A stretch of DNA of 64,000 nt from Paenibacillus sp. Root444D2 (lineage in GTDB: Bacteria > Bacillota > Bacilli > Paenibacillales > NBRC-103111): positions 1-64,000 of the forward strand of contig NZ_LMEO01000019.1 of NCBI RefSeq assembly GCF_001426375.1, read 5' to 3'. A program made the translations under genes and the position numbers. Positions 39,102 to 48,489 of this stretch are shown piece by piece; the first letter of the stretch is position 1, and each line of letters starts with the position of its first letter. Under the pieces are notes generated by a model. The model ran no database searches. It was not told the DNA's origin and worked only from the letters and a program-made list of their open reading frames with translations.

Positions 39102-40202
39102 GTGTTACGGACAGAAGAACTCCTGTTAAACGTTGGTCCTCAGCATCCTAGTACGCACGGGGTTTTCCGCGTGATCGTGAAGCTGGATGGAGAGGTTATT
39201 AAAGAAGCAATACCCGTGATGGGCTATCTACATAGAGGAACAGAGAAACTCGCTGAGAACCTTAGCTATACACAAATTATTCCATACACGGATCGAATGG
39301 ATTACGTATCGGCGATGACGACCAACTACGTGCTTGTAAATGCCGTAGAGAAAATGATGCAGCTTGAAGTGCCAGAACGAGCGGAATTCCTTCGTTTAAT
39401 CGTGATGGAGCTTCAACGTATCGCCTCTCACATGGTGTGGTGGGGAACCTATTTGCTAGACATTGGCGCCATGAGCCCGTTCTTATATGCGTTCCGCGAT
39501 CGGGAAATTATCATTGATCTGTTCAACGAATTGTGCGGAGCTCGTCTAACCTACAACTACATGCGTGTAGGCGGAGTGAAGTGGGACGCTCCAGAGGGTT
39601 GGATCGATAAAGTTAAGAAATTTATTCCTTATATGTACGGTAAATTGGAAGAGTATCACACTTTAGTAACGGGGAATGAAATCTTTCTATCCCGTATCAA
39701 GGGTGTAGGCAAGTATGATGCAGAGACAGCCATTGCGTATGGCCTTAGCGGCGCTAACTTAAGATGTACGGGTGTAGACTGGGATATCCGCAAAACGCAG
39801 CCGTACAGCCTGTACAGCCGCTTTCAGTTCGACGTGCCTGTTCGCAGCGGCGGTGACTGCTATGATCGTTACTTGCTTCGTATGGAGGAAGTTAAGCAAT
39901 CGCTCCGTATTCTAGAGCAAGCCGTGGAACAGTTTCCTGAGCAAGGCGAAACCATGGGCAAAGTGCCTAGAGTCATTCGTCCTCCAGAAGGGGAAGTGTA
40001 TTCGGCTATTGAGTCTCCGCGCGGGGAAATTGGCTGCTATATTATTTCCCGAGGCAAACAAGAGCCTTTCCGTCTGAAATTCCGCAGACCTTCCTTCGTG
40101 AATCTGCAAATTTTGCCCAAGCTGCTGGTCGGTGAATCGATGACCAACTTGATTACGATTCTAGGCGGCATCGATATTGTCGTTGGGGAGGTAGATGCCT
40201 AA
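39102..40202 (+). CDS. nuoD: NADH-quinone oxidoreductase subunit D
   Basis: A 366-residue 49-kDa-type subunit forming the quinone pocket with NuoB. GPQHPSTHGVFRV at the N-terminus (quinone-site His) and RGEIGCYIISRG toward the C-terminus are conserved. GTG start, SD GGAGGTG. The stop overlaps nuoH (TAATG). Confidence 0.96.
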   Translation: MLRTEELLLNVGPQHPSTHGVFRVIVKLDGEVIKEAIPVMGYLHRGTEKLAENLSYTQIIPYTDRMDYVSAMTTNYVLVNAVEKMMQLEVPERAEFLRLIVMELQRIASHMVWWGTYLLDIGAMSPFLYAFRDREIIIDLFNELCGARLTYNYMRVGGVKWDAPEGWIDKVKKFIPYMYGKLEEYHTLVTGNEIFLSRIKGVGKYDAETAIAYGLSGANLRCTGVDWDIRKTQPYSLYSRFQFDVPVRSGGDCYDRYLLRMEEVKQSLRILEQAVEQFPEQGETMGKVPRVIRPPEGEVYSAIESPRGEIGCYIISRGKQEPFRLKFRRPSFVNLQILPKLLVGESMTNLITILGGIDIVVGEVDA

Positions 40203-41206
40203 TGGTGAATTTATTGGAAGAGAGTCTAACTTGGACGAACTTCTTCGTTTTCTTTTTCTGGGGCGTCGTCATGCTGATGCTCGTTCTGGGCTTCGTAACC
40301 TATGCGATTTACTTCGAGCGTAAGGTCATCGGCTGGATGCAGATGCGGATCGGGCCTAACCGAACGGGACCTTTTGGGCTACTGCAAAGTGTTGCGGACG
40401 TCTTCAAGCTTCTAATCAAAGAGGATACGATTCCTAAAAAAGCAGAACGCGAGCTTTTCATTCTGGCGCCTATCATTACGTTCATCCCTTCGTTCACGAT
40501 TATTGCGACGATTCCATTTTCGGATCGGATGTTTAATGCGAATTTGAATGTCGGACTGCTCTTTTATGTAGCCTTAACGGGGATTTCTACGATTGGTATC
40601 ATCCTCGGCGGTTGGGCATCTAATAACAAATATGCGCTGCTAGGCGGTATGCGTTCTGCTGCTCAAATGATTAGCTATGAGGTGCCACTCGTCATCTCCG
40701 TTATTGGTGTCATCATGATGACGGGCAGTTTAAATCTACATACGATCGTTGATCATCAAACAGGCGGTTTCTGGCATTGGAATTTCATTCCTCAGATTCT
40801 TGGCTTTATCATTTTTGTTATAGCCGGGGTCTCGGAGCTCAATCGAACGCCGTTTGACTTGCCGGAAGCGGAGTCTGAGCTTGTTGCTGGTTATCATGTG
40901 GAATACAGTGGTTTCCGCTTCGCTTTTTTCATGCTATCAGAGTATGTTTACGTGTTCGTCATTGCTTCCCTTACGAGCTTGATTTTCCTGGGCGGATGGC
41001 ACTCACCGTTCCCATTCCTTGATTTCATTCCGGGTATTATCTGGTTCCTGCTGAAATTCTCTTCGGTTGTGTTCTTCCTATTCTGGCTGCGCGCGACGCT
41101 GCCTCGGGTACGGGTAGATCAACTTATGGGATTCGGCTGGAAAGTGCTGCTTCCACTGGCACTGGTTAATATGCTGATTACGGCAATCGTCATGACCATC
41201 ATGTAG
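40202..41206 (+). CDS. nuoH: NADH-quinone oxidoreductase subunit H
   Basis: A 334-residue, eight-helix membrane subunit linking the quinone site to the pump arm. ERKVIGWMQMRIGPNR and the acidic ELNRTPFDLPEAESELVAGY (in parts) loop are diagnostic. It is followed by an unusual 474-bp non-coding gap before nuoI. Confidence 0.96.
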   Translation: MVNLLEESLTWTNFFVFFFWGVVMLMLVLGFVTYAIYFERKVIGWMQMRIGPNRTGPFGLLQSVADVFKLLIKEDTIPKKAERELFILAPIITFIPSFTIIATIPFSDRMFNANLNVGLLFYVALTGISTIGIILGGWASNNKYALLGGMRSAAQMISYEVPLVISVIGVIMMTGSLNLHTIVDHQTGGFWHWNFIPQILGFIIFVIAGVSELNRTPFDLPEAESELVAGYHVEYSGFRFAFFMLSEYVYVFVIASLTSLIFLGGWHSPFPFLDFIPGIIWFLLKFSSVVFFLFWLRATLPRVRVDQLMGFGWKVLLPLALVNMLITAIVMTIM

Positions 41207-41219
41207 GAAAAAAGTGGAA

Positions 41220-41520
41220 GCATTGCTATAGGTTGCAAACATGCAGAATAGGCTTCTGTTATGATCAAGCGGAACCTGAGTACCTTATTTCCGGCAAAAT
41301 GCTTGTTTTCGATCCCAAAAGGGAACTACGATACGCTATTCAGACCGAAACAAGTGAAAAAGCATCCATTTCAAGCGAATAGCGGAACGACGTTCCGTTG
41401 AAGCGCATTTTATCGAAGAAAAGGGACAAATAGCGCATCGACGTTCCTCTCGCGACAAGGATTTCTGGATACTGCCCAGATCACACCGATATAAGCTAGT
41501 ATTTGCTGCAGGTATGCTTT
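41220..41520 (+). repeat. Repeat-like inverted elements inserted between nuoH and nuoI
   Basis: There is no gene. CGCTATTC (41334-41341) and GAATAGCG (41377-41384) form an inverted pair around about 35 bases, followed by the palindrome GGAACG-A-CGTTCC (41384-41396). Further on, AAATAGCGCATCGACGTTCC echoes the same words. It looks like a dispersed intergenic repeat of the AATAGCGGAACG type rather than operon sequence. Confidence 0.6.
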
Positions 41521-41674
41521 CCAAGTCAGTTTTGCTAAGGCAAAAACTCAGTTAATGCTTACGATGCAAGTTTCCTACGGAAACTCTAAGCCCACGCTTA
41601 CGAAGTCAGTTTTGCTAAGGCAAAACTCAGTTAATGCTTACGATGCAAGTTTCCTACGGAAACTCTAAGGAGGG
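41521..41674 (+). repeat. Tandemly duplicated hairpin leader upstream of nuoI
   Basis: Two near-identical copies of about 70 bases (about 41521-41590 and 41601-41670). Each contains stem AGTTTTG/CAAAACT (extra A in copy 1), then TTAATGCTTACGATGCA, then stem AGTTTCC-TAC-GGAAACT and CTAAG. Copy 1 continues as CTAAGCCC, without an SD; copy 2 continues as CTAAGGAGGG and serves nuoI. Confidence 0.85.
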
Positions 41675-41680
41675 AAACGA

Positions 41681-42133
41681 ATGAAGGGCATAATGAAAGG
41701 TTTAGGCGTAACGTTTAAAAGTATGACACAGAAAAAAATAACGTACGCATACCCTGACGTCCCGATTAAAATGCCGGACCGCTTTCGCGGTATTCAATAT
41801 TTTGATCCAGAGAAATGCATTGTGTGTAATCAATGTGCACGCGTTTGTCCGACGGAGTGTATCACGCTAACAGGTAAAGCGAATCCTGACCCAGAGAAAA
41901 AGGGCAAAGTTATCGATACGTACGATATTAACTTCGAGATTTGTATTCTGTGCGATCTCTGCACCGAGGTGTGTCCGACAGAAGCAATCGTCATGACGAA
42001 CAATTTTGAGCTGAGTACCTACAGTCGTGATGATCTGTTCAAAAATATGCAGTGGTTAAGCGAGAACACGCAAAATATCCGTCAAGAGAACAACTCAGCC
42101 TTGCCAAAAGGGGGGGCCAAAAAAGATGTTTAG
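41681..42133 (+). CDS. nuoI: NADH-quinone oxidoreductase subunit I
   Basis: A 150-residue ferredoxin-like subunit with two [4Fe-4S] motifs: CIVCNQCARVCP near residue 47 and CILCDLCTEVCP near 88. It passes electrons to NuoB. SD AAGGAGGG from the duplicated leader. It overlaps nuoJ by eight bases. Confidence 0.96.
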   Translation: MKGIMKGLGVTFKSMTQKKITYAYPDVPIKMPDRFRGIQYFDPEKCIVCNQCARVCPTECITLTGKANPDPEKKGKVIDTYDINFEICILCDLCTEVCPTEAIVMTNNFELSTYSRDDLFKNMQWLSENTQNIRQENNSALPKGGAKKDV

Positions 42134-42656
42134 CGGAATTGGTGATTTCTTATCCAACGGTTCAAGCTGGGCTTTCTTCGTCTTCGCTCTTCTTGCAATT
42201 GGCGGAGCTATCTTCATGATTTCTTTTACCAAAGTCGTTCACATGGTCATTGCCGTTGCCCTTACGTTTATTAGTTTGGCGGGGCTGTATGTCATTCTGG
42301 AGGCTGAGTTTGTAGCTTTCGTGCAAGTGTTGATCTACGCAGGCGCAATCTCGATTCTGATGATTTTCGGTATTATGATGACGAGGCACAGACAAGGGGA
42401 AGAAGAGGAGCCTAAGCGTCCTTGGCATGAAGGACTAGCGATTATTGGTGCTTTGGGATTGTTCGGAGTGTTATTTTATGCCATTCAAAAAACGACCTTC
42501 GTCGCTTCAGGTACCCTGGATGCTGGCAAGGATAACACACTAGAAATCGGAAAACTGCTCTATAACGAGCACGTTATTCCTTTCGAAATCATGTCGGTGC
42601 TGCTGACGGTAGCCTTCATCGGTGCCATCGTGGTCGCGAAGAGGGAGGAGGATTAG
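42126..42656 (+). CDS. nuoJ: NADH-quinone oxidoreductase subunit J
   Basis: A 176-residue, five-helix membrane subunit. [20 protein letters not shown] is the conserved pi-bulge helix region. The start lies inside nuoI behind GGGGGG. Confidence 0.93.
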   Translation: MFSGIGDFLSNGSSWAFFVFALLAIGGAIFMISFTKVVHMVIAVALTFISLAGLYVILEAEFVAFVQVLIYAGAISILMIFGIMMTRHRQGEEEEPKRPWHEGLAIIGALGLFGVLFYAIQKTTFVASGTLDAGKDNTLEIGKLLYNEHVIPFEIMSVLLTVAFIGAIVVAKREED

Positions 42657-42658
42657 CA

Positions 42659-42970
42659 GTGGGCAATATTATTACTCCCTATCTCACGCTGGCGGCAATC
42701 CTGTTCTGTATCGGTTTATACGGTGCGTTAACGAAGAAGAACGGGGTTATCGTCCTGCTTTCGATTGAGCTTATGCTGAATGCGGTGAACTTGAATTTGA
42801 TTGCCTTTTCGAAGCTTGGTGACCATCCGGCTCTTACCGGGCAGATTTTCTCGTTATTCAACATCACTATAGCAGCTGCTGAGGCGGCTGTCGGGATCGC
42901 GATTCTAATTACCATTTACAGAAATAAAGGGACAGTAGAAGTTACGGATTTGGATTCTATGAAGCGCTAG
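42659..42970 (+). CDS. nuoK: NADH-quinone oxidoreductase subunit K
   Basis: A 103-residue, three-helix subunit with conserved Glu residues in [14 protein letters not shown] and [14 protein letters not shown] start behind GGAGGAGG; two bases separate it from nuoJ. Confidence 0.95.
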   Translation: MGNIITPYLTLAAILFCIGLYGALTKKNGVIVLLSIELMLNAVNLNLIAFSKLGDHPALTGQIFSLFNITIAAAEAAVGIAILITIYRNKGTVEVTDLDSMKR

Positions 42971-42985
42971 GAGGCTAACAAGAAT

Positions 42986-44917
42986 ATGGTATCGGACTAT
43001 TCACAGTACGCCTGGCTCATTCCGTTGTTTCCGCTGCTTGCTTTTCTAGCGCTTACGGCTATGGGACGTCAATTAAAAGATCTAGGTATTTACATCAGTA
43101 TTTTCGCGATGCTGGCATCATTTATCGTTGCTTTGCTGATTTTCGTTGAGCGAATTGGCGGTAAAGTGGAGGATTACACGTGGAATAAGCTGCATTGGCT
43201 GCAAGTGGGCGATTTCACGCTGAATATGGGCTTTGAGGTTAACAATCTGAACGCCTTGATGCTCGTAATTGTCACACTGGTGTCTTTGCTGGTGAACATT
43301 TATTCCAAAGGTTATATGAAAGGCGACGAGCGAATCCATGTGTTTTTTGGCTATATCGCTTTATTCTCCTTCTCCATGCTTGGTCTTGTTATCTCGGAAA
43401 ATATGTTGGAGCTATACATCTTCTGGGAGCTAGTAGGGGTATGTTCCTTCCTGCTCGTCGGATTCTGGTACTTCAAACCAGAGGCGAAGGCTGCTGCGAA
43501 AAAGGCATTTATCGTTACCCGTATCGGGGACGTCGGCCTGTTTATTGCCATTCTGCTGCTGTACTGGTATATGCCAGGGCATGCACTTGATTTCACATCT
43601 ATTCATAATGCTTTTACAACGGGCAAAATCGACCCAACGATCATCACATGGATTGCTATTCTGATCTTCATCGGGGCGATGGGTAAGTCTGGTCAATTCC
43701 CGCTGCACACGTGGCTGCCGGATGCCATGGAAGGTCCAACGCCAATAAGTGCTTTAATCCATGCTGCAACGATGGTTGCCGCTGGAGTGTACCTAGTTGC
43801 GCGTACCTTTGATATTTTCCACGCATCGCCGGATGCTTTGCTTGTTGTAGCATATGTGGGTGGTTTCACAGCGATTTTTGCGGCCACGATTGGTATTGCT
43901 CAGAACGATATCAAACGCATTCTCGCCTACTCGACCGTGAGTCAACTCGGCTATATGATGATGGCGCTTGGGATTGGTGTTTCCTACACGTCAGGCATGT
44001 TCCATTTGTTCACGCACGCCTTCTTCAAAGCGCTGCTCTTCTTGGGCGCAGGCAGTGTGATTCACGCTGTACATACGCAAGACATTAACGAAATGGGCGG
44101 TTTATCCCGCAAAATGAAAATCACGACTTGGACATTCGCGATAGGCACGCTGGCACTTTCAGGTATTTTCCCTTTCGCAGGGTTCTGGTCGAAGGATATG
44201 ATCCTGACAGAAGCATACGAACATAACCTGCTCTTGTTCTGGGTCGGTGTCATTGCTGCCTTCTTCACAGCGTTCTATATGTCGCGTCTGTTCTTCCTCG
44301 TATTTATGGGATCGCCTAGAGGCAAAGCAAGGTCTACTGAAGAAGATCACGATGATCTTGGTCATGCAGTGCATACCGCCCATGAACCCCATGAGTCTCC
44401 GGCAACAATGACCACGCCATTAATTATTCTTGCTGTGCTTGCTGTTGTTGCGGGCTTTGTGAATACGCCGTTTAACGAATGGCTCAGTCAGTGGTTGACA
44501 GGGCATGATCATGATGAAAAAGCCAATTGGACCGTTATTATTTTGTCCACACTGGCTGGAGTGCTTGGAATTGGGCTTGGTTACTTGATCTACCTCAAAC
44601 GTACGATTCCGCGCGATGTCGTTTCTGGTAAAATGCCGTGGCTGTACACGCTGCTGAATCGCAAATATTTCATTGATGAAATTTATGATGGTGTCATTGT
44701 AAAACCGCTTCGCGGTTTAGGCTGGATACTTGAACTATTTGATGTGTATGTCGTTGATGGTATTGTGCGTTTGGTCGCCTTTACTGTGGTCGGACTAGGG
44801 CGTTTAGGCTCACGTCTCCAAAATGGTCAACTACAAACCTATGGTGTCATCATGATTTTGGGGATGCTGATTCTGGTACTCGCCATCGCAGGAAGGAGGT
44901 TCATCCATGCTGGCTAG
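42986..44917 (+). CDS. nuoL: NADH-quinone oxidoreductase subunit L
   Basis: A 643-residue antiporter-like pump subunit with about 16 helices. Conserved FWELVGVCSFLLVGFW, GKSGQFPLHTWLPDAMEGPTP (in parts), LIHAATMVAAGVYL and FFKALLFLGAGSVIHA are seen. A His-rich cytoplasmic loop (about 450-475) is noticeable. The C-terminal lateral helix is expected at about 560-610. It overlaps nuoM by 11 bases. Confidence 0.96.
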   Translation: MVSDYSQYAWLIPLFPLLAFLALTAMGRQLKDLGIYISIFAMLASFIVALLIFVERIGGKVEDYTWNKLHWLQVGDFTLNMGFEVNNLNALMLVIVTLVSLLVNIYSKGYMKGDERIHVFFGYIALFSFSMLGLVISENMLELYIFWELVGVCSFLLVGFWYFKPEAKAAAKKAFIVTRIGDVGLFIAILLLYWYMPGHALDFTSIHNAFTTGKIDPTIITWIAILIFIGAMGKSGQFPLHTWLPDAMEGPTPISALIHAATMVAAGVYLVARTFDIFHASPDALLVVAYVGGFTAIFAATIGIAQNDIKRILAYSTVSQLGYMMMALGIGVSYTSGMFHLFTHAFFKALLFLGAGSVIHAVHTQDINEMGGLSRKMKITTWTFAIGTLALSGIFPFAGFWSKDMILTEAYEHNLLLFWVGVIAAFFTAFYMSRLFFLVFMGSPRGKARSTEEDHDDLGHAVHTAHEPHESPATMTTPLIILAVLAVVAGFVNTPFNEWLSQWLTGHDHDEKANWTVIILSTLAGVLGIGLGYLIYLKRTIPRDVVSGKMPWLYTLLNRKYFIDEIYDGVIVKPLRGLGWILELFDVYVVDGIVRLVAFTVVGLGRLGSRLQNGQLQTYGVIMILGMLILVLAIAGRRFIHAG

Positions 44918-46529
44918 TATACCCATCCTAAGTATGATCGCCTTCTCGCCTCTGCTTGGTGTTCTGGTCTTGCTCTTCATCCGTGGTGATCAAGGCCGTC
45001 TGATTAAAACAATTGGTATTGTCACGACATTGATCCCGCTAATTTTGGCTGCGTGGTTGTATAGTGATTACAATTATCAGGGTGATCCGATTCAGTATAA
45101 AGAACAGCTGGACTGGATCAAAGTGCCGCTTAACCATGAGGGAATTCAGCAAATTACTTCGTATTTCTTCGAGTTTAAGTACTCGTTGGCGGTTGACGGC
45201 ATTTCCTTGCCGCTCGTGTTTCTAACGGCATTGGTTTCGTCAATGGCTGCTTTAGCTTCGGTGTATATTAAGAAACGCTGGAAAACGTACTTCATTCTGT
45301 TCTTGCTGCTGGAAACGGGTATGTTCGGAGTTTTCTTATCACAGGATCTGTTCTTGTTCTTCTTGTTCTTCGAAATTACACTCGTACCTATGTTCTTCTT
45401 GATTGGTATTTGGGGGTATATGAACCGGGAGCAAGCTGCCAATCGCTTCTTGCTTTACAATGGACTTGGATCAGCGATCATGTTGATCGCGTTCTTAATT
45501 CTCGTCAGCACGGCTGGATTCAATCAGGTGCCTTCGCAGACAGAAGCTGTCATTTACTACAGCGGTGACATTCATACGATTGCACATAATTTGCTGCAAG
45601 ATCCCGCCGCTTATGTCAATCAAGAAGGAACGCCGTTCTTCCTTAGTCCGACTATGAAGTGGACCGTGTTCATTATGCTGCTGGTCGCTTTCGGCATTAA
45701 GCTGCCGATCTTCCCGTTCCATACATGGATGCTCAAAGTACATACAGAGGCTCCGCCTGCTGTTGTTATGATTCACTCCGGGATTTTGCTGAAAATGGGG
45801 GCCTACGGCCTCATCCGATTCGGCATCCTATTCTTCCCGGGAGAAGCCAAGCAGTGGGCCTGGATGCTGGCGCTCCTCGGCGTCATCAACATCGTGTACG
45901 GCGCGATTCTCGCCATGGTCCAAAAGGACTTCAAGCTCGTGCTGGCCTACTCGAGTATTAGCCACATGGGCATCGTCCTGCTCGGTCTCGCCGCGTTCAA
46001 CGTCTCGGGCCTGCAGGGCGCCGTGTTCCAACTGATCTCACACGGCCTCATCTCGGCCCTGATGTTCTTGCTCGTAGGCAGCATCTACGAGCGGACCCAA
46101 ACGACGCAGCTCGACCAATTAGGCGGTCTAGCAAGCTCAGTTCCGTTCATCAGCGGCATTCTGCTGGTCGCTGGTATGGCATCGCTCGGATTGCCGGGCT
46201 TATCCGGCTTCATCAGTGAGTTCCTCGCGTTTCTCGGACTCTTCGAAACGCACCGTGTGTACGCGATTGTCGGTACACTTGGGATCATTTTCACCGCGGT
46301 TTACGTGCTGCGCGGGGTTCTGAACATCACGTTCGGCCCTAAACAGCCGAACCTGCAGCTGCAAGGCATGCGCGACGCCAGATTAATCGAGGCGGTGCCG
46401 ATGATTACATTGGTGGCGTTCATTCTCTTGCTCGGTGTATACCCAAGCGTGCTGAGTCAGCCGCTTCAGCAAACGATAGGCAGCTTGGATCAATTGATCC
46501 ACAGCGTAGCCGGGAAGATAGGAGGTTAG
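44907..46529 (+). CDS. nuoM: NADH-quinone oxidoreductase subunit M
   Basis: A 540-residue antiporter-like pump subunit. FFEITLVPMFFLIGIWGY, KLPIFPFHTWMLKVHTEAP and LAYSSISHMGIVLLG are conserved. The 3' half (about 45780-46380) is clearly more GC-rich than the 5' half. The start overlaps nuoL behind AGGAGG. Confidence 0.96.
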   Translation: MLASIPILSMIAFSPLLGVLVLLFIRGDQGRLIKTIGIVTTLIPLILAAWLYSDYNYQGDPIQYKEQLDWIKVPLNHEGIQQITSYFFEFKYSLAVDGISLPLVFLTALVSSMAALASVYIKKRWKTYFILFLLLETGMFGVFLSQDLFLFFLFFEITLVPMFFLIGIWGYMNREQAANRFLLYNGLGSAIMLIAFLILVSTAGFNQVPSQTEAVIYYSGDIHTIAHNLLQDPAAYVNQEGTPFFLSPTMKWTVFIMLLVAFGIKLPIFPFHTWMLKVHTEAPPAVVMIHSGILLKMGAYGLIRFGILFFPGEAKQWAWMLALLGVINIVYGAILAMVQKDFKLVLAYSSISHMGIVLLGLAAFNVSGLQGAVFQLISHGLISALMFLLVGSIYERTQTTQLDQLGGLASSVPFISGILLVAGMASLGLPGLSGFISEFLAFLGLFETHRVYAIVGTLGIIFTAVYVLRGVLNITFGPKQPNLQLQGMRDARLIEAVPMITLVAFILLLGVYPSVLSQPLQQTIGSLDQLIHSVAGKIGG

Positions 46530-46533
46530 ACCA

Positions 46534-48045
46534 GTGGAACAGATAAGACTCCATGTCGCTGATTTAGTGCATCTGCTCCCTGAGCTTTCGCTGGTTGCCA
46601 CCGCGATCATCCTATCTCTCTTGGATTTGGTCCTTCCTAACAGGCTTAGTCGCTTGATAATTGGATGGCTGACGTTGGTTGGCATTGCTATTTCTGCGAT
46701 ATTCGTTGTTCTGCAGTTGAATCCAGATGAGGCCATTGGGCTGCTCAATAATAGCTACAGAGTGGATGACTTCTCGAATCTACTCAAATTGTTCACATTA
46801 GCAGGTACAGGCTTCGTTGTTTTGATGAGCTTAGGCTTCATCAAAGAAGAGGCCATTCCACATGTCGGGGAGTATTACTACTTCTATCTGCCCGCCGCGC
46901 TCGGAGCCATGATTATGTCATCCTCGGGTGACCTTATCACGCTGTATGTTGGGTTGGAGCTGCTGAGTATTACTTCTTACTTGCTTGTGGCAATGAAGAA
47001 GAAAGATAACAAATCTAACGAGGGTGCCTTCAAGTATTTGGTCATGGGCGGTATTTCATCTGCGATCATCTTGTATGGCATGTCTTTCCTATACGGAATG
47101 GTCGGTTCCAGCAATTTGTCGCAAATTGGTGCTGCTCTTCCATCGCTCGTAACTGCTTACGAACCGCTGCTTTATGTAGCATTCTTCATGCTGTTGGCAG
47201 GCTTCGGCTTCAAAATCGCCGCTGCCCCGTTCCACAGCTGGGCTCCGGATGTATACCAAGGCGCACCGACGCCAGTGACAGCATTTTTGGCTGTTGTGTC
47301 CAAGGGCGCTGGCTTCGCTATCCTATTCCGCGTATTCTACGTGTTGTTCGGATTTAGCAGCTTTGAAAACAGCAGCTTTCAAACGGATGTGTTTCTTGCC
47401 ATATCGGTAATGGCTGCAATTGCAATGGTAACCGGTAATTTCATTGCTCTGAAGCAAACGAATATGAAAAGGCTTTTGGCTTACTCAGGAATTGCCAATG
47501 CAGGTTACCTACTCGTTCCGATCGGAACTTACTTTTCCAGTACTCACTACGCGAACTTCTCTGAATTTATATTCTATCTGATCGCGTACTTGTTTATGAA
47601 CATCGGAGCGTTCGCTGTGCTGATGATTATTGAGCAGGCAGAAGGCCATACCGAAGCGAAGGGTTTCGCTGGTCTCTATTACAGGGCCCCAATAACAGCC
47701 GTAGCCATGGTGCTCATCGTGCTTTCATTGGCCGGCATTCCTTTATCTGGCGGGTTTTTCGGGAAGCTCTACATCATCCTGGGAACGATGCAGACCCAGC
47801 ACTATTGGCTAGGGGGACTGATGATCGCTACCAGTGTGGTATCCTTTTACTACTATTTCGGCATCGTACGCCAAATGTTTATGCGCAGCGATTACGAGCC
47901 TGCCGAGATTAAGGTGTCGATTCCGTTAGGGATAACGGTTTGGTCATGTGCCCTCATAAGCGTGGCATTGGGCGTTGTCCCACACCTTGTGCTGAAAGGC
48001 ATCGAAGCCATTTTCACCTTGACGAAGGATTTTCTGATTATGTAA
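46534..48045 (+). CDS. nuoN: NADH-quinone oxidoreductase subunit N
   Basis: A 503-residue antiporter-like pump subunit, the last of the operon. GLELLSITSYLLV, FKIAAAPFHSWAPDVYQGAPTP (in parts) and LLAYSGIANAGYLLVP are diagnostic. GTG start behind AGGAGG. NuoE, NuoF and NuoG are not encoded, so the electron input partner is unknown. Confidence 0.96.
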   Translation: MEQIRLHVADLVHLLPELSLVATAIILSLLDLVLPNRLSRLIIGWLTLVGIAISAIFVVLQLNPDEAIGLLNNSYRVDDFSNLLKLFTLAGTGFVVLMSLGFIKEEAIPHVGEYYYFYLPAALGAMIMSSSGDLITLYVGLELLSITSYLLVAMKKKDNKSNEGAFKYLVMGGISSAIILYGMSFLYGMVGSSNLSQIGAALPSLVTAYEPLLYVAFFMLLAGFGFKIAAAPFHSWAPDVYQGAPTPVTAFLAVVSKGAGFAILFRVFYVLFGFSSFENSSFQTDVFLAISVMAAIAMVTGNFIALKQTNMKRLLAYSGIANAGYLLVPIGTYFSSTHYANFSEFIFYLIAYLFMNIGAFAVLMIIEQAEGHTEAKGFAGLYYRAPITAVAMVLIVLSLAGIPLSGGFFGKLYIILGTMQTQHYWLGGLMIATSVVSFYYYFGIVRQMFMRSDYEPAEIKVSIPLGITVWSCALISVALGVVPHLVLKGIEAIFTLTKDFLIM

Positions 48046-48055
48046 ATGTATAAAT

Positions 48056-48095
48056 AAGCCTTTCCCTGCTTAAGAAGTGGGGGAAGGCTTTTTTG
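48056..48095 (+). terminator. Intrinsic terminator of the nuo operon
   Basis: AAGCCTTTCCC paired with GGGAAGGCTT, then TTTTTTG. Confidence 0.92.
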
Positions 48096-48489
48096 TTTGT
48101 TTGTATAGGAAATTTAAGTGCGTTATCTGACCTTTCACAGTACGGACGCGCGGGACGGTCATCTGAGAAGTCGATTTCCGACCTCTCAGACACTATTGAC
48201 GAGCATCAGCTCACCGAACTCTCGCTGAAAGCGCGGTTTTCGCGCTTATTGTTCGTTATGGTTTTATCGCCTTTACACCAAATTATTCCAAGGACTTCAC
48301 GGCTTGTCATTTCGATGTACAATGTATAGGAGAATGTTTGACCGCCATCCCATACATACTAGCAAAAATATTTTTGCTCAAGTTCTGAACTTTTTGCGAC
48401 GAAAAACCGTTATAGGTATCGAGAAGACGGGTAATGTGGTATAGATAGAGAAGGAAAAAGATCATACAGAAAAAAGGACCTGTGATTAC
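48096..48489 (+). other. Intergenic region with two hairpin elements
   Basis: CTGAGAAGTCG-ATTTC-CGACCTCTCAG (48163-48189, one mismatch) and AAGCGCG-GTTTT-CGCGCTT (48229-48247, perfect). This part is more GC-rich than the flanks. The last ~180 bases probably hold the promoter of the following protease; no clean match was found. Confidence 0.5.

Noticed and set aside
41207-41680. Insertion sequence inside the nuo operon
   Set aside because: No transposase frame, no long terminal inverted repeats and no visible target duplication; it looks like small palindromic repeats.
48093-48329. 78-codon frame after nuoN
   Set aside because: It starts in the terminator tail and runs through inverted repeats; no SD and no protein-like pattern.
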